Source: Iamia sp. SCSIO 61187 (GTDB lineage Bacteria > Actinomycetota > Acidimicrobiia > Acidimicrobiales > Iamiaceae). Taken from it: 64,000 nt of DNA. Position 1 is the first letter of the stretch; each line of letters opens with the position of its first letter. Shown here one piece after another: positions 1 through 7,763 of this stretch. The translations under genes were made by a program, and so were the position numbers. The stretch lies in NCBI RefSeq assembly GCF_019443745.1, contig NZ_CP050948.1:682001-746000 (forward strand), read 5' to 3'. Below the pieces are notes generated by a model that saw only the letters and a list, made by a program, of their open reading frames with translations, was not told the origin of the DNA and did not search any database.

Positions 1-122
1 ACCAGCTCCGCGGGCCGTACTGGACCGGGTTCAAGCTGTTCCTCGACGAGGACACCGACCTCTTCCAGCCGGCCGAGGTCCTGGCCCTCCCCGACCCGCC
101 CGACCTCGTGACCTACCAGTAG
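1..122 (+). CDS. C-terminal fragment of an unidentified protein
   Basis: An open frame enters from the left edge and ends at TAG 120-122. The visible 39 residues include LRGPYWTGFKLFLDED and end in DLVTYQ. I do not recognise the family from so short a tail. The stop lies 34 nt before the acyl-CoA dehydrogenase start, so the two genes may be cotranscribed. Confidence 0.5.
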   Translation, partial: QLRGPYWTGFKLFLDEDTDLFQPAEVLALPDPPDLVTYQ

Positions 123-156
123 CGAGCCCGGCCGCTCCGTTCGGACAGGACGGGCG

Positions 157-1290
157 GTGGCTGGCAGGATCGGCGGCGTGGACCTCTCCCTGCCGCCCGA
201 GCTGGAGTCGCTGGCCGCCGAGGCCCGAGAGCTGGGGGAGGAGTGGGCGGCACGGAGCGAGATCGCCGAGGAGTCGTGGATCGTCGGCCACGACAGCGAG
301 GTGGCCAAGGCCCTGGCCGAGCGGGGCTGGCTGGGCATGACCTGGCCCGTCGAGCACGGCGGGGGCGGTCGATCGGTGCTGGAGCGCTTCGTCGTCTACG
401 AGGCCCTGATCAGCGCCGGCGCCCCCATCGCGGCGTCGTGGTTCGCCGACCGCCAGATCGGGCCGACGCTGCTGGAGTTCGGGACGCCGGACCAGCAGGC
501 GCGGTTCCTGCCCGGGATGCTCTCGGGGGACGCCATGTGGGGCATCGGCATGAGCGAGCCCGACGCCGGGTCCGACGTGGCGTCGATCCGGACCCGGGCC
601 GTCCGCGACGGCGACGAGTTCGTCGTCGACGGCCAGAAGGTGTGGACCAGCGGCGCCGCCCACGCCGACTTCGTGTACCTCGTCGCCCGCACCGACCCCG
701 ACGCCCCGCCCCACAAGGGCCTGTCGGAGCTGATCGTCGACCTGCGCTCGCCGGGCGTCACCGTCGAGCCGATCCTCGACATGACCGGCAGCCGCCACTT
801 CTGCGAGGTGTACTTCGACGGCGTCCGGGTCCCGGCCGCCAACCTGGTGGGCCAGCTCAACGGCAGCTTCAAGCAGATCATGCGGCAGATGGAGCACGAG
901 CGGGGCGGCATCGACCGGCTGGTGTCGAACCGCCGGCTGTACGAGGACGTGCTGCCCCTCGCCGACCTCACCGACCTGCGGGTGCGCGAGGAGGTGGCCC
1001 ACCTCGAGACCGGGTACCGCCTCGGCCGGCTGCTCGTCCTGCGCGAGGTCCTGGGCCAGGCGCCCAAGGGCTTCTCGGCCGCCACCAAGACGTTCTGCAC
1101 CGAGCACGAGGTGCGCGTCGCCGCCTTCGTCGCCAAGGTCCTCGGTCCCGCCGCCACCCTGGCCACGCCCGGGCTCCGCTTCCGGGCGTCGCGCAACATC
1201 GCCTACGGCCCGGCCTACACGATCATGGGCGGCACCGCCGAGATCCTCCGCAACATCCTGGCCGAGCGCGTCCTCGGCCTCCCCCGCTGA
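157..1290 (+). CDS. Acyl-CoA dehydrogenase family protein
   Basis: Predicted FAD-dependent acyl-CoA dehydrogenase (about 377 aa), a cytosolic enzyme making the trans-2,3 double bond in an acyl-CoA. The middle domain shows MSEPDAGSDVASI and DGQKVWTSGA, typical of the beta-barrel that packs on FAD. The C-terminal helical domain ends in the family signature GGTAEILRNILAERVLGLPR. The start used is GTG at 157; GTG at 178 is an alternative and no clear ribosome site decides between them. The crotonase at 1381 follows, which fits a small fatty-acid, branched-chain or steroid side-chain degradation unit. The substrate cannot be told from sequence. Confidence 0.85.
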   Translation: MAGRIGGVDLSLPPELESLAAEARELGEEWAARSEIAEESWIVGHDSEVAKALAERGWLGMTWPVEHGGGGRSVLERFVVYEALISAGAPIAASWFADRQIGPTLLEFGTPDQQARFLPGMLSGDAMWGIGMSEPDAGSDVASIRTRAVRDGDEFVVDGQKVWTSGAAHADFVYLVARTDPDAPPHKGLSELIVDLRSPGVTVEPILDMTGSRHFCEVYFDGVRVPAANLVGQLNGSFKQIMRQMEHERGGIDRLVSNRRLYEDVLPLADLTDLRVREEVAHLETGYRLGRLLVLREVLGQAPKGFSAATKTFCTEHEVRVAAFVAKVLGPAATLATPGLRFRASRNIAYGPAYTIMGGTAEILRNILAERVLGLPR

Positions 1291-1302
1291 CCCCACGCCC
1301 CA

Positions 1303-1353
1303 CGAACCTTGTCCGGAAGTCCCCCTCCGTGGCCGGGTTCCGGACAACGTTCG
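1303..1353 (+). terminator. Inverted repeat between acyl-CoA dehydrogenase and crotonase
   Basis: Arms 1303-1318 and 1338-1353 are 16 nt with one mismatch (CGAACCTTGTCCGGAA against its complement CGAACGTTGTCCGGAA), with a 19-nt loop. There is no T run. It may be a terminator, an attenuator between the two genes, or one of the CGAAC-bounded palindromes that recur in this window. Confidence 0.55.
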
Positions 1354-1380
1354 ATGATCGCCCCTCCTGAGGAGCCCGCT

Positions 1381-2124
1381 GTGCCCATCTCCCTCGACCG
1401 TGCCGACGGCGTGGCCACCATCACGGTGGCCAACCCCGGCCTCCGCAACGCCCTCGACGTCTCGCTCGCCGGTGACCTGATCGCCGCCTGCGAGGAGGTC
1501 GACGCCGACCCGTCGATCGGGGCCGCCGTGGTGCAGGGCGCCGACGGCACCTTCTGCTCGGGCGCCGACCGCAGCCTGCTCGACGCCAAGGTCGACCAGG
1601 CGGGCGAGCCCCAGTACCCGTCGATGGGCCTGATCTACGAGTCGTTCCACCGGGTCGGGAAGCTGGCCGTCCCCGTCGTCGGGGCCATCCGGGGCGCCGT
1701 GGTGGGGGCGGGCACCAACCTCATGCTGGCCACCGACCTGCGGGTCGTCGCCGACGACGCCAAGGTGCTGGCCGGGTTCCTCCGCATCGGCCTCCACCCC
1801 GGAGGCGGCTTCTTCACCCTGGCCGGCCGGGCCGGGGGGCGGGAGACCGCCGCCGCCCTCGGCCTGTTCGGCGAGATGCTGGTCGGCCAGGCCGTCGTCG
1901 ACGCCGGGCTGGCGTGGGAGGCGGTGCCCGACGCCGACGTGGAGGACCGGGCCCACGCCCTGGCCGCCGTCGCCGCCGCCGACCCGGAGCTGGCCCGGGT
2001 GGCCGTCGAGACCTACCGGCGCGAGCTGGGCCCGCCGGCCATCCCCTGGGACGTCGCCATCGGCTACGAGCGCCCCAGCCAGATGTGGAGCCTGACCCGC
2101 CGGGCGGCCAAGGCTGACGGCTGA
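1381..2124 (+). CDS. Enoyl-CoA hydratase/isomerase (crotonase) family protein
   Basis: A crotonase-fold protein of 247 aa. I start it at GTG 1381 because GGAG at 1371-1374 lies 6 nt upstream and MPISLDRADGVATITV matches the usual N-terminus; ATG 1354 would add nine residues. The oxyanion-hole strands FCSGADRS and RGAVVGAGTNLMLATDLRVV are clear. In true hydratases the second strand carries Glu (GGGxELA) and a second Glu follows; here the first position is Asn and the second region reads LHPGGGF. The exact reaction is therefore uncertain and could be isomerase, hydrolase or a degenerate hydratase. It pairs with the upstream acyl-CoA dehydrogenase. Confidence 0.8.
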   Translation: MPISLDRADGVATITVANPGLRNALDVSLAGDLIAACEEVDADPSIGAAVVQGADGTFCSGADRSLLDAKVDQAGEPQYPSMGLIYESFHRVGKLAVPVVGAIRGAVVGAGTNLMLATDLRVVADDAKVLAGFLRIGLHPGGGFFTLAGRAGGRETAAALGLFGEMLVGQAVVDAGLAWEAVPDADVEDRAHALAAVAAADPELARVAVETYRRELGPPAIPWDVAIGYERPSQMWSLTRRAAKADG

Positions 2125-2162
2125 TCCGCCCGACCTGCGACACCCCCCACCACGCCACGCCC

Positions 2163-2181
2163 GGCCAGGAAGACCCTGGCC
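2163..2181 (+). terminator. Short hairpin after the crotonase gene
   Basis: GGCCAGG (2163-2169) pairs with CCTGGCC (2175-2181) across a 5-nt loop, in the 116-nt gap before the next gene. There is no U tract, so it is only a possible terminator. Confidence 0.35.
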
Positions 2182-2240
2182 TCCTGGCGCAGGGACGGGG
2201 TCGGCGCAGGAACGGGCGAGGTGACGGCGAAGGGCTCCGG

Positions 2241-3092
2241 GTGACCTCGGCCCCGGCGCGCTCCGACGACCTGCCCGACCTGCCCCTCGGGACGGACAGC
2301 GTCACCTGGCGGGTGTCGTGCGAGCCCGCCTTCCTCCTGCCGTCCGGTCCCCGGGCCCTGCTCCTCCAGGTCGCCCACCCCGCCGTGTCCGCCGGCGTGG
2401 CCGACCACTCCGACTACGAGAGCCGGCCCTGGAAGCGCCTCATCGGCACCATCGACGTGATGAACAAGCTCTCCTTCGGGACGCCCGAGGGCTCGGCCCG
2501 TCAGGCGCAGCAGCTGCGCGGGCGTCACGCCGAGATCACCGGCACCCGGCCCGACGGGCAGCCCTACCGGGCCCTCGACGCCGACAACATGCTGTGGGTC
2601 TGGGCGACCCTCCTCGACACGCTGGTCGTCAGCTACGAGCGCTACGTCCGCCGCCTGGCCGACGACGAGCGGGACCAGCTCTACCGCGAGTGGCAGGCCA
2701 TCGGACGGGCCTGCGGGGTGCCGTTGGGCCGCATGCCGGCGACGTGGGACGCCTTCACCGCCTACGTCGCCGAGGTGGTCGCCACCGACCTGGGCCCCAC
2801 CGAGACGGCCGTCGCCGTGGCCGACCAGATCGTCCGCCCGCCGATCCCCCGGCCGCTCGGGCCCACGGTCGGCCGCGGCCTGGCCGCCGTGACCAGCCCG
2901 GTGCTCCCACCTGGCCTCCGGGCCGGCCTCGGGCTGGGGGAGCCGTCGCCGGCCGCCGACCGCCTGGCCGCCCTCGCCCGCCGGGTCGCGTCGGCCACCC
3001 CGGGCCGGGTCCGTCGCGCCCCCCTCGCGGTCGCCCTCACCGTGTGGTCGCGGCCCTTGCGTCTGCCCTGGCCCGCCTTCGCTCACCGGTGA
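2241..3092 (+). CDS. Oxygenase MpaB / DUF2236 family protein
   Basis: The 283-aa protein resembles the DUF2236 family (latex-clearing/rubber oxygenase Lcp and fungal MpaB), whose studied members bind a b-type haem. Visible family features are the early block LLLQVAHPAVSAGVADHSDY with its conserved histidine, WKRLIGTIDVMNKLSFG, and the central MLWVWATLLDTLV helix followed by YERYVRRL. No signal peptide is obvious, so it may be cytosolic or membrane-associated. The GTG start at 2241 follows a weak AGGG. Substrate unknown; many actinobacteria carry several copies of unknown role. The strand and spacing do not tie it to its neighbours. Confidence 0.75.
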   Translation: MTSAPARSDDLPDLPLGTDSVTWRVSCEPAFLLPSGPRALLLQVAHPAVSAGVADHSDYESRPWKRLIGTIDVMNKLSFGTPEGSARQAQQLRGRHAEITGTRPDGQPYRALDADNMLWVWATLLDTLVVSYERYVRRLADDERDQLYREWQAIGRACGVPLGRMPATWDAFTAYVAEVVATDLGPTETAVAVADQIVRPPIPRPLGPTVGRGLAAVTSPVLPPGLRAGLGLGEPSPAADRLAALARRVASATPGRVRRAPLAVALTVWSRPLRLPWPAFAHR

Positions 3093-3486
3093 GGGGCGCC
3101 GTGACGGCGGGGGCGCCGAACCGCTGACGCCGCGCTCACGGCCGCCGATGGACCGGCCTCCACCGTCACCCGGCTGAGCACGCCGGCGGTGCGCCCGCAC
3201 GGCGACGCCCGGCCCACGAACGCTGGGCCCGAACCCGGTGACGGCACGACACCCGCGCATCATCGCGACGAGCGTGTCCGATGCCGTCGGGCGGCTCGAG
3301 GCGTCGCCATGGCGGCGACTCCCGTGCCGCGGTCCGGTGCACTGCGGGCTCGTGGCGAGCGGTGACACTCGCCACGCTGCGTGGCGTCGGTTGCCAGGTT
3401 CGACACTTTGCGTGTTGACGAACCCTCACTCAACGTGCATACGATTCATCTCCACAACACGCTACGTGAGCGTGAGAGAGGGAGAC
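3093..3486 (+). promoter_or_regulatory. 394-nt intergenic region with a promoter for the glycosyltransferase
   Basis: I see no convincing gene here. A plausible sigma-A-type promoter lies at TTGACG (3415-3420) and TACGAT (3440-3445) with a 19-nt spacer. The last 90 nt are noticeably more AT-rich than the flanking genes. The leader to GTG 3487 is about 35 nt and ends in a purine-rich ribosome site, AGAGGGAG. Confidence 0.45.
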
Positions 3487-4584
3487 GTGAGCACAGCAAC
3501 GGTCGTGGATGCGGTCCCGACGAGCGAGGACGAGCCCGGCGGGCGACGGCCGACGTGCGTGGTCATCGCCACGCGGAACGGGGCCGCCCAGCTGCGGTCG
3601 GTCATCAGCCGGGCCCGGCGTCAGTGCCCGGTGTTCGTGGTGTCGGATGCGAGCACCGACGTGACCGCCGAGGTGGCCCGGTTGGCTGGCGCCGAGGTGC
3701 TCGAGCTCGAGGTGAACGTGGGCAAGCCCGCCGCGATCCGGGCTGCGCTGGCGCACTTCGAGATCTGCCGTCGCTTCGAGACCGTCATCGTGATCGACGA
3801 CGACACCACCCTGGCGCCCGACTTCGCCGCCCGGTGCCTCGCTCGCATGCGCGGTGGCGTCGCCATCGTGGTGGGCAAGACGCTCTCGGACTGGCGCCGG
3901 ACGGTCCGGTGGAACCCCTGGGTGGCGTCGCGGGCCTTCGGCTACTGGCGCTACCAGCTGTTCGTGCGACGCGGCCAGTCCGCCTTCAACGTCATGAACT
4001 GCATCTCGGGGTCGAACTCGATGTACCGCTCCGAGCTGCTGGACGAGCTGACCAGCCAGCCCACCCCCTACATCGTCGATGACACCTACTGGACCCTCGA
4101 GACCCACCGCCGGGGCCTCGGCCGCATTGTCTACGCCCCCGACGCCGTGGCTGCGGTGCAAGATCCCATGGACATGGGCGGCTGGTACCGCCAGAACCTC
4201 CGCTGGCTCTGGGGCACCATGCAGGGCATCCACGGCCACAAGGTCGGGCGCCGGCGGTCGTGGTTCGACCTGGCCTACGTCGGGCTCATCGTCGACTGGG
4301 TCCTCTACGTCGTGCTCTGGCCCGCCCTGCTCGTCGCCGGCGTCGCCCTGGGCGGAGCCAGCGCCGGGCAGTCAGCGGCGGTGTACGTCGCCGGCTACGC
4401 CGCCTGGTCGATCGTCGGCGCCATCGCCCTGCGCCGCTGGCGCCTCGTGGCCCTGTTCCCAGCTCTCATGGCCATCGACTGGATCTACCGGGTCCTGTTC
4501 GTCCACGCCTTCATCAAGACGATCCGCACCCCGCGGGTCGACAGCTGCGTCTGGGAATCCCCAGCCCGCTACCAAGCCGCCTGA
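3487..4584 (+). CDS. Membrane-bound family 2 glycosyltransferase
   Basis: A 365-aa processive-type GT2. I start it at GTG 3487 because of the strong upstream GAGAGAGGGAGAC. The cytosolic GT-A domain (about residues 20-240) has DASTD, the metal/nucleotide-sugar IDDDTTL motif, SGSNSMYRSELL at the acceptor site, DDTYWTLE as the catalytic acid region and QNLRW as the QxxRW motif. Three hydrophobic segments follow, beginning with AYVGLIVDWVLYVVLWPALL. This layout is that of cellulose, hyaluronan and chitin/NodC-type synthases but without the N-terminal membrane helices. The product is unknown. It is followed after 25 nt by a small membrane protein and faces a GH18 lipoprotein gene. Confidence 0.85.
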   Translation: MSTATVVDAVPTSEDEPGGRRPTCVVIATRNGAAQLRSVISRARRQCPVFVVSDASTDVTAEVARLAGAEVLELEVNVGKPAAIRAALAHFEICRRFETVIVIDDDTTLAPDFAARCLARMRGGVAIVVGKTLSDWRRTVRWNPWVASRAFGYWRYQLFVRRGQSAFNVMNCISGSNSMYRSELLDELTSQPTPYIVDDTYWTLETHRRGLGRIVYAPDAVAAVQDPMDMGGWYRQNLRWLWGTMQGIHGHKVGRRRSWFDLAYVGLIVDWVLYVVLWPALLVAGVALGGASAGQSAAVYVAGYAAWSIVGAIALRRWRLVALFPALMAIDWIYRVLFVHAFIKTIRTPRVDSCVWESPARYQAA

Positions 4585-4609
4585 GCGGCCGCCCACCAAG
4601 GAGAACATC

Positions 4610-4891
4610 ATGTCAAGCGCGCAGTACATCGCTGTCGGCGACGCCGGCCTCGGCTCCTCGGCCCTCGGCGGCGCCGCCGCCGGTGGGGTCGGCGGTGACG
4701 TCGGCGTCGGCGGCGTCGGGCTCCTCGCCCTCACCGGCGCCGGTCCCGGTACGCTCGTCCTGGCCCTGACCGGCCTGGCGTCGCTCGTGATCGGAGCGGT
4801 GGCCGTCCTGACCGGTCGGAAGCTGCAGACCAGCAACGACCCGGACTCGCCGCTGGTCGACCTCTCGCACCGGACGGCCGACCTCGCCTGA
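4610..4891 (+). CDS. Small glycine-rich membrane protein with LALTG motifs
   Basis: A 93-aa protein started at ATG 4610 behind a perfect AAGGAG (4599-4604). Residues 10-37 are almost only Gly, Ala, Val and Ser. One hydrophobic segment (about 49-67) is followed by Arg-Lys (70-71) and a 20-residue polar tail. LALTG occurs at 39-43 and again at 51-55; LAXTG is the motif known for class E sortases of actinobacteria, and it sits just before the hydrophobic segment and basic residues as in a sorting signal. Against this, there is no N-terminal signal peptide and the tail is long. It is probably cotranscribed with the GT2 gene and could be a synthase subunit. Confidence 0.6.
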   Translation: MSSAQYIAVGDAGLGSSALGGAAAGGVGGDVGVGGVGLLALTGAGPGTLVLALTGLASLVIGAVAVLTGRKLQTSNDPDSPLVDLSHRTADLA

Positions 4892-4899
4892 GGGGTCTC

Positions 4900-6147
4900 T
4901 CAGCGGGTGGCGGTCGCCGCAGCCAGCAGGCTGTGGCGGTCGTCGTCTGCGCCCAGCTCCCAGATGGCGACGCCGCCCAGGCCACGGCTCGCGGCGTAGG
5001 CCGCCTTGGCCCGCACCGACGTGGGGTCGTCGTAGGTGATGAACACCCCCGTCCGGGCGTCGTAGAGGAAGGGGACCTGGGCGGCCGAGCTCCACGACCG
5101 GGTCATCACGGGGATGCGGGTGGAGACGAGGTCGGAGTAGTCCCACATGCCGGGCTCGGACGTCCCCATCACGGTCCCCTTGGCGGGCTGGAAGAGGCCA
5201 CCGTTGGTCGGGCCGACGCCGCTCCAACCTCGACCGTAGAACGGGATGCCGAAGGTGAGGAGGCGGGCGGGGACCCCCCGCGACAGGTAGAGGTCGACGG
5301 CGGCCGCACCGGTGAAGGCCGGCGTGGGGTCGCCGGGCGCAGGTCGAAGGGCGGCGTTGAACCCGGTCCGCTGGTCCCAGTGCCCGTGGAAGTCGTAGGC
5401 CATGACGTTGAGGTGGTCGACCACCTTCGCCACCTCGGCGATCTGGTAGTGGTCCAGGCTCCAGGCCGCTGCGGGGGTGGCTGCGCTGAGCAGGTACCGG
5501 CGCCCGCTCGCCGCAGCCCGTGCGTCGAGCTCGCTCCGCAGCGCCCGCAGCAGGAGCGTGGCGTTCACCCTGTCCTCGGGTCGTCCGGGCGCGTTGCCGC
5601 CTCCCATCGGGTACTCCCAGTCGATGTCGATCCCGTCGAACCCGTACCGCTGGACGAAGTCGGCGCACGAGCGAGCGAACCGTTGGCGCGACGCCGCGGT
5701 GAGGGCCGCGTCGGAGAAGCCGCCGGAGAAGGTCGACCCTCCGACCGAGATCAGCGTGCGCAGGTGCGGGTGGGCGGTCTTCAGCAGCTGGAGCTGGCGG
5801 AAGTTCCCCTTGAAGGGGGCGTTCGCCGGATCACCCGGGAACGGCTTCTGCACGTCGGCCCACGGGTCCCCGAGGGCACACCCCCCCGACACCACGTTGG
5901 CGAACGCGTAGTTCAGGTGGGTGAGCTTGTCGGCCGGGATGTCGGCCACGGGGCGGTCGCGCTCGTAGATGCTCCACGAGGAGTAGTAGCCGACCACCCG
6001 CGACCTCGGTGCCGAGGTCTCGATCGGCGCGCTCGGGACGGGCAGCGGGTTGCACGCCACGAGCCACGACGCCGCGAGCACCACGATCAGAGCGTGGCTC
6101 CGTCGCGCTCTGCCTGCATGCCTCCACCATCGGATCGCACGTCGCAT
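4900..6147 (-). CDS. GH18 family glycoside hydrolase, predicted lipoprotein
   Basis: Secreted chitinase-like enzyme of about 415 aa. The N-terminus is basic, then hydrophobic, with a lipobox ending at Cys32 (WLVAC). A TIM barrel starts at VVGYYSSW (residues 51-58). The catalytic motif DGIDIDWEYP is complete, with D171, D174, D176 and proton donor E178. Downstream VMAYDFHG and GVAIWELG match conserved strands of the family. This predicts hydrolysis of beta-1,4 GlcNAc polymers at the outer membrane face, although some GH18 proteins act on other N-acetylglucosaminyl substrates. ATG 6147 was chosen; GTG 6171 would add eight residues. It converges on the GT2/small-protein pair with only 8 nt between stops. 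Confidence 0.85.
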   Translation of the reverse strand: MRRAIRWWRHAGRARRSHALIVVLAASWLVACNPLPVPSAPIETSAPRSRVVGYYSSWSIYERDRPVADIPADKLTHLNYAFANVVSGGCALGDPWADVQKPFPGDPANAPFKGNFRQLQLLKTAHPHLRTLISVGGSTFSGGFSDAALTAASRQRFARSCADFVQRYGFDGIDIDWEYPMGGGNAPGRPEDRVNATLLLRALRSELDARAAASGRRYLLSAATPAAAWSLDHYQIAEVAKVVDHLNVMAYDFHGHWDQRTGFNAALRPAPGDPTPAFTGAAAVDLYLSRGVPARLLTFGIPFYGRGWSGVGPTNGGLFQPAKGTVMGTSEPGMWDYSDLVSTRIPVMTRSWSSAAQVPFLYDARTGVFITYDDPTSVRAKAAYAASRGLGGVAIWELGADDDRHSLLAAATATR

Positions 6148-6298
6148 CCCATCCGATCGGCCGGCGGGCACGTCTCATGAGGAGGTGGGCGGTGCGTCGC
6201 GGGCCCGACGGCGCGAGCCGGTGTCGAGGAGGTCGGCCAGGTCGAGGCGCTCGCCGTGGTGAGGGCCATGGCGTCGGGCCGGGCGGCGGCGTCGCCCC

Positions 6299-6781
6299 TC
6301 ACGTCACCGCGTCGGCCGTGGTGATGCCCTGGTAGCGGGCGAGGTAGAGCGGCCAGCCGGTGCCCTCGCCCAAGCTGGTGAGGCCCTCCCAGCCGTCGCC
6401 GTGGCGGTCGAGGTGGCGGTGCTCGAGGTCGACCCGGGTGCGCTCGCCGTCGAGGGCGGTGAAGGTGACCTCCACCTCGCTGCAGCGAGCCGCGTCGGTC
6501 TCCAGCTGCCAGGTGGGCCCGATGTCCCAGCTGAGCACGAGGCGGTGGGGTGGCTCGAAGGCCAGGACCCGCGACCACGTGCAGGTGCTGCCGTCGGTGC
6601 CGATGTCGTGGATCGTGCCGCCGACGCGGGGCTCGAGCACGGTGCGCTCGATCGGCACGGCCAGGAGGTTGTGCTCGCGGGGCTTGATGTCGTCGAACCG
6701 CTCGGTGAAGGTGGCGAAGGCGTGCTCGACGGGGACGTCGACGGTGATCTCCAGAGCGACGCGGGTGGGGTCGGTGGTCAT
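6299..6781 (-). CDS. SRPBCC (AHSA1/START-like) domain protein
   Basis: A 160-aa single-domain protein of the activator-of-Hsp90/START-like fold. Family features are the opening EITVDVPVEHAFATFTERFD, the GGTIHDIGTDGS hairpin, and a C-terminal long helix with WPLYLARYQG. These cytosolic proteins bind hydrophobic ligands; the ligand here is unknown. ATG 6781 has GGAG 6 nt upstream. It lies 19 nt behind an ArsR-type regulator, an arrangement very common in actinobacteria, where the pair is autoregulated. Confidence 0.8.
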   Translation of the reverse strand: MTTDPTRVALEITVDVPVEHAFATFTERFDDIKPREHNLLAVPIERTVLEPRVGGTIHDIGTDGSTCTWSRVLAFEPPHRLVLSWDIGPTWQLETDAARCSEVEVTFTALDGERTRVDLEHRHLDRHGDGWEGLTSLGEGTGWPLYLARYQGITTADAVT

Positions 6782-6800
6782 CGGTGCTCCAAGGGGTGGT

Positions 6801-7130
6801 TCAGGGTCGGTAGGTCTGCTCGGCGATGCGCTTGAGGCCGGCCAAGGTGCCGCCCCAGAACGCCTCCAGCTCCCGGCGGACCGGCTCGAGCCCGTCGGGC
6901 CGGATGCGGTAGAGGCGCTGCCGGCCGTCCTGCTCGACGTCGACCAGGCCGGCGTCGAGCAGGACCTTGAGGTGCTGGGAGACGGCCGGGCGGCTCACCG
7001 GCAGGCCGTCGGCGATGCCGGTGACCGACCGCGGGCCGTCGACCACGGCGGCGAGCACCCGTCGGCGGGTGGCGTCGCCGAGCGCGTGCCACGGGTCGAT
7101 CTCGGGGGCGGGGGCGAGGGCGGCGGCCAC
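6801..7130 (-). CDS. ArsR-family winged-helix transcriptional regulator
   Basis: A 109-aa ArsR/SmtB-type repressor. LGDATRRRVLAAVVDG opens the winged helix, VSRPAVSQHLKVLLDAGLV is the recognition helix, and GRQRLYRI forms the wing. No cysteine pair typical of metal-sensing members is present, so the signal is probably not a metal. The C-terminal LEAFWGGTLAGLKR is typical of the subgroup linked to SRPBCC genes. GTG 7130 sits 4 nt from a palindrome (7135-7154), so the message is probably leaderless and autorepressed. Confidence 0.85.
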   Translation of the reverse strand: MAAALAPAPEIDPWHALGDATRRRVLAAVVDGPRSVTGIADGLPVSRPAVSQHLKVLLDAGLVDVEQDGRQRLYRIRPDGLEPVRRELEAFWGGTLAGLKRIAEQTYRP

Positions 7131-7134
7131 AGAA

Positions 7135-7154
7135 GCGTAAGTTACTACTTACGC
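7135..7154 (-). promoter_or_regulatory. Palindromic operator/promoter of the ArsR-SRPBCC unit
   Basis: GCGTAAGT (7135-7142) and ACTTACGC (7147-7154) form a perfect 8-bp inverted repeat with a 4-nt spacer, in an AT-rich patch of an otherwise very GC-rich region. On the minus strand TAACTT (7144-7139) is a possible -10 box ending 8 nt before GTG 7130. A repressor bound here would cover the promoter. Confidence 0.65.
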
Positions 7155-7252
7155 ATCTTGCGCGCAACCGAGCGGAGGCCGGGCCCGCCGTGAGCGCCCG
7201 TTGCGCGGGATCCACTCATGACCCCGACGCCGGGCCGGCGCACGATCGTCCC

Positions 7253-7690
7253 GTGGGCTTCTTCAACGACATGGTGCGGGCACGGCGGGCGGGCAACCAG
7301 GTCGCCGCCATGCAGGGACGGCCGACGACCGTGGTGGGCCGGATCGGCGCCATCCCCGGCGACATGCGGGCCGCGGCGGCGTCGGCCGAGTGGGCGGCCG
7401 ACCAGCAGGCCAGGTCCACCGCGGTCGACGGTCCCGTCCCGGGCGGGATCCTCGGCGTGGGCACGCTCGTGTCGTACCGGGCGACGGGCCAGCTGGACGG
7501 GTTCCAGCCCATCAGCGAGCTCACGCTCGACGTCGAGGCCGAGGGCTGGGGGCCCGAGCGGGTCACGACGACCCTGCGCGTCCCCTACGAGGCGTTGGTG
7601 CTCATGACGCCGGGCCGGCGCCTGCGGGTCAGCCTGGACCGGCGCGACCCCACCCGGCTCGCCGTCGACTGGGCGACCCCGAACGCGTGA
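7253..7690 (+). CDS. Hypothetical protein
   Basis: About 145 aa if started at GTG 7253 (GFFNDMVRARRAGNQ); GTG 7190 would add 21 residues of low-complexity sequence. I do not recognise the family. The C-terminal half (residues 60-145) looks like a small beta domain, with alternating hydrophobics in VGTLVSYRATGQ, ISELTLDVEAEG and LRVSLDRRDP; the N-terminal half is helical. There is no signal peptide and no cysteine. It lies alone between the ArsR promoter and the iron-box gene. Confidence 0.5.
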   Translation: MGFFNDMVRARRAGNQVAAMQGRPTTVVGRIGAIPGDMRAAAASAEWAADQQARSTAVDGPVPGGILGVGTLVSYRATGQLDGFQPISELTLDVEAEGWGPERVTTTLRVPYEALVLMTPGRRLRVSLDRRDPTRLAVDWATPNA

Positions 7691-7714
7691 CCTCAGGCGC
7701 GTCAGACTCGGATG

Positions 7715-7755
7715 TTAGGTAAGCCTTGCATCAGGAGTTCGCCGCGCTGTTGGAT
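7715..7755 (+). promoter_or_regulatory. DtxR/IdeR-like iron box and promoter of the siderophore-binding protein gene
   Basis: TTAGGTAAGCCTTGCATCA (7715-7733) agrees with the known 19-bp IdeR/DtxR consensus TWAGGTWAGSCTWACCTWA at 16 of 19 places by my count; the mismatches are all in the right half. It overlaps a possible promoter, TTGCAT (7726-7731) and TTGGAT (7750-7755), spaced 18 nt and ending 8 nt before ATG 7764. This predicts repression of the gene when iron is plentiful. Confidence 0.6.
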
Positions 7756-7763
7756 GACGGGCC

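Noticed and set aside
3166-3429. Minus-strand 87-codon frame before the glycosyltransferase
   Set aside because: Arg/Pro/His-rich translation with no motif and no ribosome site, in a promoter-containing gap.
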